Of a DNA stretch of 34,762 nt, positions 8,563 through 16,041 are shown in pieces. Positions within the stretch are counted from its first letter, which is position 1; each line of letters opens with the position of its first letter. The stretch lies in the NCBI GenBank assembly GCA_016866255.1, contig VGMY01000023.1:1-34762 (forward strand), read 5' to 3'. The notes under the pieces were generated by a model. The model did no database searches, had not been told where the DNA came from, and was given only the letters and a program-made list of their open reading frames with translations. A program made the translations under genes and the position numbers. This DNA is from Bacteroidota bacterium (GTDB lineage: Bacteria; Bacteroidota; Bacteroidia; Flavobacteriales_D; Crocinitomicaceae).

Positions 8563-8570
8563 CAAAATTA
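8563..8570 (-). promoter_or_regulatory. Putative -7 element for the MbnP-like operon
   Basis: The minus strand reads TAATTTTG, a match to the Bacteroidota consensus TAnnTTTG, about 34 bases before the ATG at 8529. The nearest upstream TTG is 25 bp away, slightly longer than usual. It lies in the 89-bp divergent gap shared with the helicase-nuclease gene and would be the likely promoter for the whole six-gene run. Confidence 0.4.
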
Positions 8571-8618
8571 CGGTTAATCGAACTAATTTTATATACAAAT
8601 TTTAAGAAATTCACCACC

Positions 8619-11600
8619 GTGTCACTCCTTGTATTGAATGCTTCTGCCGGAAGTGGAAAAACATACTGTTTGGTCCAGGAATACCTTTATTTACTTTTCC
8701 TGCCTGCCTCCGATAGTAAAAAATTCAAATCATTGTTGGCAATGACATTTACCAACAAGGCTGCCTTGGAAATGAAGGAGCGCATTCTAAAAGCCCTGAA
8801 TGAAATTGCCTCCTATGACGGCACCTCTAAAGAGGTTCAACAACAAATTTCAAGCCTTAGTTTGTCCACGGGAAGACCCGAGGAACAATTCCCCCAAATA
8901 GCGCAAGCAGTATTATCTGAAATTCTTCATGGATACGAAGATTTCATGGTCTCGACCATTGACAAATTTAACCTTCGTCTTATTCGATCATTTCACAGAG
9001 ACCTTAATCTTCCACAAGAATTTGAAGTGGTCATGAATGAAGCGGAAATCATGGAAAAAGTGGTTGATACGCTCCTGGTGAAAATTGGCACGACCGGCCA
9101 TGAGCAATTAACCAAACTGGTTGAAAACTATACCAAGAAAAATTTAGAAGATGAAATCAATTGGAATTTTCGAAATCAGTTGATTGACTTTTGCAGCATC
9201 CTCTCGAAAGAACGCTATTTTGGGTTGATCGGTCAATTATTGGAAACCCAATATTCTGAGGCAGAACTTAGCAATGTTAAAGAGCGGCAAAGAACCTTGG
9301 TTGGCGAACTTTTAAATCGGTGCAAAGCTGTGTACCGCATGTTCAACGATATGGCGATTCCCCTTGATCAACTTCCTCAAAAAAGCAATACTCAGAGGGC
9401 CTTCGAAAACCTTAACGCATGGAATGACTGGCCAAACCCGTTATTTACACCAGTAATTATAAAAACCTTTGAAAGCGGTAAGTATGGTACAGTGTTCCAC
9501 GCCGAACTGCTCTGCGCGTTTCAAGAACTTCTCGATTTTTACAACTCCAACAAGGAAACGTTCTATAAATTATCCTACTATCAGGAAACGTTTTACAATC
9601 TTGCTCTTTTGCAATATGTGGCTCGGGAAATGGCCAGTATCCGAGAAGAGGAACAATTTGTCCGAATTTCGGAATTTAATGCCTTAATCAGCCGTTTGGT
9701 ACAACATCAACATGCCCCTTTTATTTATGAACGACTAGGAAATCGAATACATCATTTTTTACTGGATGAATTCCAAGACACCTCACGCCTGCAGTGGATG
9801 AACTTAGTCCCATTGATGGAAGAATCCTTATCAAAAGGCAATAAAAACCTTATTGTGGGAGATGCCAAACAGTCCATTTATCGCTTTAATAACGGACTGG
9901 CAGAACAATTCGTAGCATTACCCGGTATTTACAATCCCGAAAACGACCCTGAAATTGCTCGAAAATCAGCGTATTTCACAGAAGTTGGTTCCGTAGAGGT
10001 TATGACCGAAAACTACCGTTCAGGGGAAAAAATAGTGGGCTTTAATAACGGTCTTTTTGAGGCTTTTCGCTCATCTCTCCCAGAGAACGGGTATGCATTT
10101 TACCATGCCATTGAGCAGCGCCCAACGAAAGCTTTTGAGGGATATGTTGAGATCCTCAGCGAACCCAAAAAAAATAGCAGTATCGATGTTTTTTCAGAAA
10201 TTCTAGAACAAATTGACCGTTGCCTTGCAGATGGGTTCAAATTGGGAGACATCTGCATCTTGAGTGAAAAGAATCGACAAGGAAATGAAATTGCGCAATT
10301 TTTATCAAAACATAATTATAAGGTTGTATCATCGGATTCTTTGCTGATCGATTTGGACCAAAGAATACGCCTTGTTATTGCCTATCTCAAAATAAGAAAT
10401 AAAAATTCCAACCTCAAGGAGGTTATGAAATTTGCAGAAATGTATCTGCGTTTGATGCACGAGGGATCGGAAATAAAATACATGAATTTATTCACAACAG
10501 ACCCTAACACGGGGCGCAGAAAATTCAACAGCGATCTGTTTTTTCGTCAATATTTTGTGAGTGAAGAGCGTTTTCATGTTAATTACAGCAGCCTTTACGA
10601 ATTGTTTCAACAGTTTTTCGACATGCTGGGATGGAAGGAAACAGACGATATTTACCTACACCATTTTTGCGATATTGCTTTTAATTTCCAACAAGGAAAA
10701 CGCGTTGACTTGAGCAGTTTTCTAGAATATTATGAAAAAAATAAACACAAGCTCGCGATTCATTTTCCGAAAACGGACGACGCGATTCAAATTATGACCA
10801 TTCATAAATCCAAAGGCCTCCAATTTCCGGTAGTCATCCTGCCTAGCGTTGATTTCAAAATGAACGATACCCTTTCGCACTATCTTATCGACGGAGGTGA
10901 TCAAGTTTTCTACCGAAAACTTAACGAAAAAAGTCCTGTGAGTAGTATTCGCGAATTTTCTGAAATAGAAAACGCACAATTTACGATGGATAAAATCAAT
11001 CTTTTGTATGTCGCTTTAACACGGCCCATTCATCGATTATACGTATACAATATCTTCGAGCACGGTGGAAAACTCCTTCATGAAACGTTGGAAGAAATCT
11101 ACCCAAATGCGTCCAGCAACGGCGTTGTTCGGTTGACAATCGGAGAAGAAACCAACCAATCACTCCCAGAAGCAAATATTGATTACTACTACCCTTCTGA
11201 AATAAGTGCGCGTCTATGGCACCCAGAATTGGCCATAAGAAAAGAGTTCGAATCACGAGATACACAACTGGGAAATGTATTTCACGAAATCATTTCAATG
11301 TGCACCACAAAAGAGGAAATAGACCATAAGTTACTTCGAATGCGCAATGAGGATGTGATCTCCTTGGAGGATTGTCAATACCTGGCTCCAATGGCCTACG
11401 AACTCCTCAACGACAGCACATACGTTCATTGGGTATCTGAAGCGACTGCGGTACACAACGAGGCATGGATTATGGGCGAAGATTTTGAAATGATACGCCC
11501 GGATAAAATCATTGAAACGCCCAACAATATTTTTATTATCGATTTCAAAACTGGTGAAAAATCTCCACGACATGCCGCACAACTGCGCAAATACAAGGAA

Positions 11601-11684
11601 ACCCTTAGAGCGTGTTTTCAGGATACAAGACCTATTTCCACCTACGTGTATTACACTCAGAGGAAGGAGTGGGTTAATTGTTGA
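8619..11684 (+). CDS. AddA-like UvrD-family helicase-nuclease
   Basis: DNA repair and recombination enzyme of 1021 residues: a superfamily 1A helicase fused to a PD-(D/E)XK nuclease. Helicase motifs occur in order: NASAGSGKT (Walker A, 7-15), FTNKAALEMKERI (Ia), LLDEFQDTS (II, about 385), VGDAKQSIYRFN (III, about 415), TENYRS (IV), MTIHKSKGLQFPVVILP (V, about 727) and LLYVALTRP (VI, about 797). The C-terminal nuclease shows GNVFHEI, then RPDKIIE with IIDFKTGEK (about 960-977) and a following QLRKYKETL. The GTG start puts Walker A at the extreme N-terminus, as in AddA proteins. An AddB-like partner is usual but none is in this window. The 3' end overlaps the convergent gene by 28 bp. Confidence 0.9.
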   Translation: MSLLVLNASAGSGKTYCLVQEYLYLLFLPASDSKKFKSLLAMTFTNKAALEMKERILKALNEIASYDGTSKEVQQQISSLSLSTGRPEEQFPQIAQAVLSEILHGYEDFMVSTIDKFNLRLIRSFHRDLNLPQEFEVVMNEAEIMEKVVDTLLVKIGTTGHEQLTKLVENYTKKNLEDEINWNFRNQLIDFCSILSKERYFGLIGQLLETQYSEAELSNVKERQRTLVGELLNRCKAVYRMFNDMAIPLDQLPQKSNTQRAFENLNAWNDWPNPLFTPVIIKTFESGKYGTVFHAELLCAFQELLDFYNSNKETFYKLSYYQETFYNLALLQYVAREMASIREEEQFVRISEFNALISRLVQHQHAPFIYERLGNRIHHFLLDEFQDTSRLQWMNLVPLMEESLSKGNKNLIVGDAKQSIYRFNNGLAEQFVALPGIYNPENDPEIARKSAYFTEVGSVEVMTENYRSGEKIVGFNNGLFEAFRSSLPENGYAFYHAIEQRPTKAFEGYVEILSEPKKNSSIDVFSEILEQIDRCLADGFKLGDICILSEKNRQGNEIAQFLSKHNYKVVSSDSLLIDLDQRIRLVIAYLKIRNKNSNLKEVMKFAEMYLRLMHEGSEIKYMNLFTTDPNTGRRKFNSDLFFRQYFVSEERFHVNYSSLYELFQQFFDMLGWKETDDIYLHHFCDIAFNFQQGKRVDLSSFLEYYEKNKHKLAIHFPKTDDAIQIMTIHKSKGLQFPVVILPSVDFKMNDTLSHYLIDGGDQVFYRKLNEKSPVSSIREFSEIENAQFTMDKINLLYVALTRPIHRLYVYNIFEHGGKLLHETLEEIYPNASSNGVVRLTIGEETNQSLPEANIDYYYPSEISARLWHPELAIRKEFESRDTQLGNVFHEIISMCTTKEEIDHKLLRMRNEDVISLEDCQYLAPMAYELLNDSTYVHWVSEATAVHNEAWIMGEDFEMIRPDKIIETPNNIFIIDFKTGEKSPRHAAQLRKYKETLRACFQDTRPISTYVYYTQRKEWVNC

Positions 11685-12349
11685 TGGTTCATGGCCGCTT
11701 TAATAAACGTATAAATTATCGGATGCGGCAAATCGCGCGTTGAGGTTACCTGCGGGTAATAGGCCAAGGCAACAAAAAAGGGGTGATTTTTTAAGGAGAA
11801 CGCTTCGACATCGTCGAATTGATTTACCGCCTCAATATCTAAAAAATTACTGACTAAATCCAGGGTTAAATTCGGGTATAAACTGTAGCGAACCGCGGAT
11901 AACTCGTTACTGGAAAAATGCTCGTACAACTTATTAAACCCTTCAGTTTTAGGCGTTATATCGATGTTTTCAAAATAAGACCCCACTACTAAATTATCGG
12001 AAATCAACTTTTCGTTACGCGGGTTGAGGTTGTTTTTTACGACCAAATACTCAATGAAAAAACGGAAAGACTCCCCCGTCAAAAGGACGGGCTTATTTAA
12101 AGAAATTAACCGGGAAAATATCCCATTTAGGTAGAAAGAATTGATAAAAGGGCCTGGCGCAATCCAAAAGGCATCGTATTTATCAAAAAACCCCACGCGA
12201 TGCTGGGCAATTTCTTGAATTCGTATCCAGTAATAGTTGAGTTCTACATCCAGAAAGACGGACGCATGATCTAAGGCAAGGTTGGTTGCGTGATGAGCGT
12301 TGAACGTAAAATTATAATCCCCAATGATTGCAATTTTAATTCCGTCCAT
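11657..12349 (-). CDS. CTP-synthase C-terminal-domain-like protein, catalytic triad lost
   Basis: A 230-residue protein resembling only the glutamine amidotransferase half of CTP synthase. The N-terminus IKIAIIGDYNF and the C-terminal stretch HPFFVALAYYPQ, then LPHPIIYTFIKAA, follow the order of the CTP synthase domain (HPFFVATQFHPE and the following helix). The nucleophile-elbow position reads PVLLTGESFRFF with no Cys, and the protein contains no cysteine at all. The HPE dyad is replaced by YPQ. Glutaminase activity is therefore not expected. ATG at 12349 is preferred over a TTG 9 bp upstream, which falls in the T-tract of a terminator-like hairpin. A role in nucleotide or glutamine sensing is only a guess. 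Confidence 0.75.
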   Translation of the reverse strand: MDGIKIAIIGDYNFTFNAHHATNLALDHASVFLDVELNYYWIRIQEIAQHRVGFFDKYDAFWIAPGPFINSFYLNGIFSRLISLNKPVLLTGESFRFFIEYLVVKNNLNPRNEKLISDNLVVGSYFENIDITPKTEGFNKLYEHFSSNELSAVRYSLYPNLTLDLVSNFLDIEAVNQFDDVEAFSLKNHPFFVALAYYPQVTSTRDLPHPIIYTFIKAAMNHQQLTHSFL

Positions 12350-12356
12350 CGTGCTC

Positions 12357-12378
12357 AAAAAAAAAGCCGCATAGCGGC
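12357..12378 (-). terminator. Terminator-like hairpin after the lipoprotein gene
   Basis: On the minus strand a 5-bp all-GC stem GCCGC/GCGGC with a TAT loop is followed by nine T residues. It begins 7 bases after the lipoprotein stop codon. Its T-tract ends 7 bases before the ATG of the next gene, so it could serve as terminator or attenuator. The short stem limits confidence. Confidence 0.55.
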
Positions 12379-12384
12379 ACTGCT

Positions 12385-13020
12385 TTATTTTTTAAACCAC
12401 CCTTTGTATTTACCGTTCTGAATCAACAGGGAATCTATTAAGTTGGTTTGAGGATTCAAACTGTATACGTAGCAAGAAAAGTTACATTCATAAAACGAGT
12501 AATCTCCCGTACCATCCGATTGTTGCTTGATGTTGGAGAACGTGACGGTTTGGGGAACAGGGTTTGGTGCTTTTGACAACCAAATTCTGGAAGTATTGTC
12601 GGTGTAAGTAACTTCAAAACCCGCAATTGCTCCGTTGGAAAACGAAGGAGGAGTAACCGAAGACGCCATATGAAAATCGTTGAACATGGTTAAACTCGGC
12701 TCAGTGTTGGCTGCCAAATCCCAATTTAATGCCCCTAATTTTATTTTAATGCTTACGGGATTGAATCCGGAAATCATTTCAAAAGCATATACTCTTCTCG
12801 ATGGAGCGGGAGAAGGTTGTACGAACGTTTCACTCGAAGTGGTTCCTAAATATCCGTTCACATTCTGGGTAAACTCCACTTGCGTTCCGCTCACATAACC
12901 GGTAAAATTCCCGTCTAAATTCACCGTATTGATGGGCGGAGGCACAACTTCATGTTTAATACAAGACGGAATGGCTATCACAACCAACAATAATGACAAC
13001 GTTAAAACAAAAACCCTCAT
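12385..13020 (-). CDS. Lipoprotein of unknown function
   Basis: A 211-residue predicted lipoprotein that I do not recognise. The ATG at 13020 is preferred over a TTG 18 bp upstream because it starts the signal peptide MRVFVLTLSLLLVVIAIPSC, with the lipobox Cys at residue 20 followed by a proline-rich tether (VVPPPIN). The rest is polar and beta-rich, with many Ser, Thr and Asn residues and no obvious motif. Residues such as GYVSGTQVEFTQNVNGY suggest a small beta-sandwich or beta-barrel fold, but this is impression only. It has its own promoter upstream and a hairpin after the stop. Confidence 0.65.
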   Translation of the reverse strand: MRVFVLTLSLLLVVIAIPSCIKHEVVPPPINTVNLDGNFTGYVSGTQVEFTQNVNGYLGTTSSETFVQPSPAPSRRVYAFEMISGFNPVSIKIKLGALNWDLAANTEPSLTMFNDFHMASSVTPPSFSNGAIAGFEVTYTDNTSRIWLSKAPNPVPQTVTFSNIKQQSDGTGDYSFYECNFSCYVYSLNPQTNLIDSLLIQNGKYKGWFKK

Positions 13021-13085
13021 AAGGAAAATTTTACTCAAATATAAGCTTTTACGAACAAATACCCAAAAAGATGCTTAATCCTTAA

Positions 13086-13113
13086 CAAAAGTAACTCATT
13101 TCTTTGGTTACAA
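13086..13113 (-). promoter_or_regulatory. Bacteroidota-type promoter for the lipoprotein gene
   Basis: On the minus strand TTG is followed after exactly 17 bp by TACTTTTG, a full match to the TTG-N17-20-TAnnTTTG pattern. It leaves a leader of roughly 60 bases before the ATG at 13020. The rest of the 191-bp gap up to the tRNA gene shows nothing else recognisable. Confidence 0.6.
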
Positions 13114-13211
13114 CTTAACACCAAGGCTCGTTAATCGTCCTATTTTAACCTTCAATGCCCATTCCGCTTTGAGCTATCTAAAATTATACGGTTCGAATTA
13201 CCAAGTCTTTG

Positions 13212-13283
13212 TAGCTCCGACGGGAATCGAACCCATATTTAGCGTTTAGGAAACGCTCGTTCTATCCATTGAACTACGGAGCC
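13212..13283 (-). tRNA. tRNA-Arg (anticodon CCT)
   Basis: A 72-base cloverleaf reads on the minus strand. The acceptor arm is GGCTCCG with CGGAGCT (terminal G-U pair) and discriminator A. The D arm is GTTCAATGGATAGAAC. The anticodon stem AGCGT/ACGCT encloses the loop TTCCTAA, so the anticodon is CCT (reads AGG, Arg). The T arm contains GGTTCGATTCC. The CCA end is not encoded. It stands 24 bp upstream, on the same strand, of the carboxypeptidase stop, so it lies downstream of that gene. No integrase or duplicated tRNA end is seen near it. Confidence 0.95.
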
Positions 13284-13307
13284 AATAAACCCAGCTCGAA
13301 ACCGGTC

Positions 13308-15923
13308 TTATTCCTTCACTACCAGCTGTACTTGCCGTGTATTTTCCTGGACGATTTCGACGAAATACGCACCTTTAGACCAAAGTTCGGTCGATAGCAC
13401 CGCTTCCGTACCTTTTGACGTGTGCGTCAGCACTACCGTTCCGTCTAATTTTACGACCCGAATAACGTTTTCTGCTTGCAATCCGTTGAGCGTTAACGCG
13501 TGTTGGAAGGGGTTTGGCAAAATGCTGATAGCATGCTTTTCAACGTCCTCCAAGCCTGCGCAGCTAATGACCGTAACGGTATCGGTAAATACACTTGAAC
13601 CGTTAGGATTCGAAGCCGTTAAGGTCACCGTGTAGGTTCCTGCCTGGTTAAAAGTGTGCGAAGGATTTTGAGCGGATGACGTTCCCCCATCGCCAAAATT
13701 CCACGACCAAGCGTTTGGATTATTCGAAGTTTGATCGTTGAAAACTAAATTTGCTCCAGTACATACCGTATCTGAAGCAATGGAGAAATAAGCGCTCGGA
13801 AGGGAGGGCAGCGTATCCACGTTAAATAACACTTCAAAATCGTCGTAGTAAAATCCATCCCCCACGGTGCCTCCATCGGCACCTAACCTGAAGCGAAACT
13901 TAATGACTTGTCCCAAGTAATCGCTTAAATTGATTTCTTCCAAGACCCAACTGCCTTGGGTTCCTTCATAAACGGGTTGGTTGTTCGGCTGTACACTACC
14001 GTTGGCATTGGTCCCGTTTACGGTATAATTTCCGCATTGAGGGATCCATGTAGTACCGTTATCCGTCGATACCGAAAACTGAACGTAATCGTAATCGGCC
14101 TCAAGATCCCACTTGGCATAAAAACGCACCATAGCGCTGGAGGCATTCGTTAAATCCACCGAAGGCACGTAGGTTGTAGTTTTGGTGGTATTGTTGGAAT
14201 AATTCCCCCCAGGAGAATCCGTGAACGATTTACTTGGAGAAACAAAGGTGGATCCCGTTGTGCTCCAATTACCTGTCCAATTCGTGGCGGTGGTAGCATC
14301 CTCTACGGCTTGTGAAGTCAAAGCACCAAAGGTTTTGTAAACGGTATCGCGTTTGGTCCACAGGCCATTATTGGTCTCCAAAACGTAGATTATTTGGTCG
14401 CCAAACTGAATAGTGGGATTCAAGGTATAGGAAATCGATCCACTGGAAATTTGTTGCTGCGCCAAGTTGTAGGTAACGGAATTACCAACCCCGGTGATGT
14501 TCAAAACAGGTGTAATTGACACCGTTACAGGTCCCGATTCGCGACCAAGGCGCTGAATGGAATGGTTGAAGTTACCGCTTAATGCCCCGACCGTATTTGG
14601 ATCGGTATCAACGGTAAAGGCATAGACCTTAGCCAAATGAGCCAAAACTAAATTAGAAAATATCATTCCACCACACGTTGGGATAATTTCATTGGAAGCT
14701 TGCCAAAAAGCCGTTCCCACCTCTGGAGTTAGGGCAAAAACCGTGTCTTTTTGCCCAACACCAATATCTACTTTATACATGTAATCGTCTGAGTCTCCGG
14801 ATGCAGGATACAAAGAACTGCTCTTCATTGCCGTGTAGTTATTATATTGTGCTTTATGACTTGACTCCGCTTGGAACCAGGCATGATGATCGGCAAATTC
14901 AGCAGTAGTTGCACCGATCGGAAATAGCAAATACGACCCGTACGTGTGGGCGTTAAAAGCAGTTATAAAATGGTTGTTTTGAACCAACCATCGCATTGCT
15001 TGCGTTTCAGGCTCTGAAAATGCCGCTAACCCGCGATACGTATCGCTGTTTGGATTGGAACTAGCGCCAGATGTCCCCCATTGGTAAGAATAATTCCGAT
15101 TGAGATCAACCCCGTAAGAACCACCATTATTTCTGCGGTTTTTTCGCCACATGCCACCACCGTTTGGATTGGTCGTGCCGTTGTAAACATACCCATCTGG
15201 GTTAATGCAGGGCACAAAATAGAGCTGTAAATTATCTACGATATAGGTTACCTCATCGTTGGTTCCATAATTTTCCAATAAATACCACATGTAAAAAATA
15301 GTTTCCATGAGGCTCATGGGTTCGCGCGCATGGTGAATTGCTGTGTACAACACCTTAGGTTCTGGCTCATCTACGTTGGGATTATCCGATAGGCGAACGT
15401 AATAAATCGGTCGATTTTCATGCGTTAAAAAGTTGGAAATGGGTGCTTTTACGGTAATTAAATTGGGATAAGTCGCCGCCATTTCATCCAACTCCGCCAA
15501 CATCTCGTTGTATTTTAAGTAGCCTCCCATAGTCCCCAAGTTGAAATGGGTGGGGGTTGTTGGATTCAGGTAAGGATTATTGCCCCCTGCTCCATTACCA
15601 CCGCATGCGCCGTTATGGAGCGAAGGATCCTGGCTTGGATTTGCTAGAAGTTGCTCATAATGCGCCACTACATCGGGAATTAAAATTTCAAAATTGAAAT
15701 TATTCGCCTGCATTATTTGAATTTCCTGATCGGAAAAATCAGAGATAAAGTAACTGTCCTCTCTCGAAAAACCATGGTCTACCGCAACCCCGAGGTTGGC
15801 TAATGCCGCCAAACCCGCCGCATCGGCATTGATTTTCACCCGTGAATATCCTTGCGTATTTTGAGCCTCGACTCGCAAACAGCTAAGCGTCAAAACCACT
15901 ATTAGTAGAAAACCGTGTTTCAT
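13308..15923 (-). CDS. Secreted M14 zinc carboxypeptidase with PKD and T9SS type A sorting domain
   Basis: Extracellular metallocarboxypeptidase of 871 residues. Domains in order: signal peptide (1-20); propeptide-like region; M14 catalytic domain (about 125-435); an immune-inhibitor-A/MAM-like beta-sandwich (about 545-700); a PKD domain (about 710-785, with WSWNFGDGGTSS); and a T9SS type A C-terminal domain (about 797-871, ILPNPF ... GAYFVEI). Zinc ligands fit HHARE (His198, Glu201) and His326 in FNAHTYG. Substrate Arg276 is in DLNRNY and catalytic Glu401 in TPEVGTAF. It should be exported by Sec and T9SS and act on peptides outside the cell. A promoter element lies just upstream. Confidence 0.93.
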   Translation of the reverse strand: MKHGFLLIVVLTLSCLRVEAQNTQGYSRVKINADAAGLAALANLGVAVDHGFSREDSYFISDFSDQEIQIMQANNFNFEILIPDVVAHYEQLLANPSQDPSLHNGACGGNGAGGNNPYLNPTTPTHFNLGTMGGYLKYNEMLAELDEMAATYPNLITVKAPISNFLTHENRPIYYVRLSDNPNVDEPEPKVLYTAIHHAREPMSLMETIFYMWYLLENYGTNDEVTYIVDNLQLYFVPCINPDGYVYNGTTNPNGGGMWRKNRRNNGGSYGVDLNRNYSYQWGTSGASSNPNSDTYRGLAAFSEPETQAMRWLVQNNHFITAFNAHTYGSYLLFPIGATTAEFADHHAWFQAESSHKAQYNNYTAMKSSSLYPASGDSDDYMYKVDIGVGQKDTVFALTPEVGTAFWQASNEIIPTCGGMIFSNLVLAHLAKVYAFTVDTDPNTVGALSGNFNHSIQRLGRESGPVTVSITPVLNITGVGNSVTYNLAQQQISSGSISYTLNPTIQFGDQIIYVLETNNGLWTKRDTVYKTFGALTSQAVEDATTATNWTGNWSTTGSTFVSPSKSFTDSPGGNYSNNTTKTTTYVPSVDLTNASSAMVRFYAKWDLEADYDYVQFSVSTDNGTTWIPQCGNYTVNGTNANGSVQPNNQPVYEGTQGSWVLEEINLSDYLGQVIKFRFRLGADGGTVGDGFYYDDFEVLFNVDTLPSLPSAYFSIASDTVCTGANLVFNDQTSNNPNAWSWNFGDGGTSSAQNPSHTFNQAGTYTVTLTASNPNGSSVFTDTVTVISCAGLEDVEKHAISILPNPFQHALTLNGLQAENVIRVVKLDGTVVLTHTSKGTEAVLSTELWSKGAYFVEIVQENTRQVQLVVKE

Positions 15924-15941
15924 GTCTGTCTATTTATAGTC

Positions 15942-15949
15942 CAAATTTA
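15942..15949 (-). promoter_or_regulatory. Putative -7 element for the carboxypeptidase gene
   Basis: The minus strand reads TAAATTTG, matching TAnnTTTG, 18 bases before the ATG at 15923. A clear TTG at normal spacing is lacking. The predicted leader is very short. Confidence 0.35.
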
Positions 15950-16041
15950 CAATTTAATTGAAGGAAATAAAATGACCCAAGGCAACGAAAATGATGCAAT
16001 TGAGTATTACATTAGTGCAGTTCTTGCTTAATTTTACGAAA

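Noticed and set aside
8530..8598. Extended N-terminus of the MbnP-like lipoprotein
   Set aside because: It would put 23 residues in front of a clean lipoprotein signal and run over the promoter element at 8563-8570.
13212..13283. tRNA-Arg as an attachment site for an integrated element
   Set aside because: No integrase gene, direct repeat of the tRNA 3' end or change in gene character was seen on either side.
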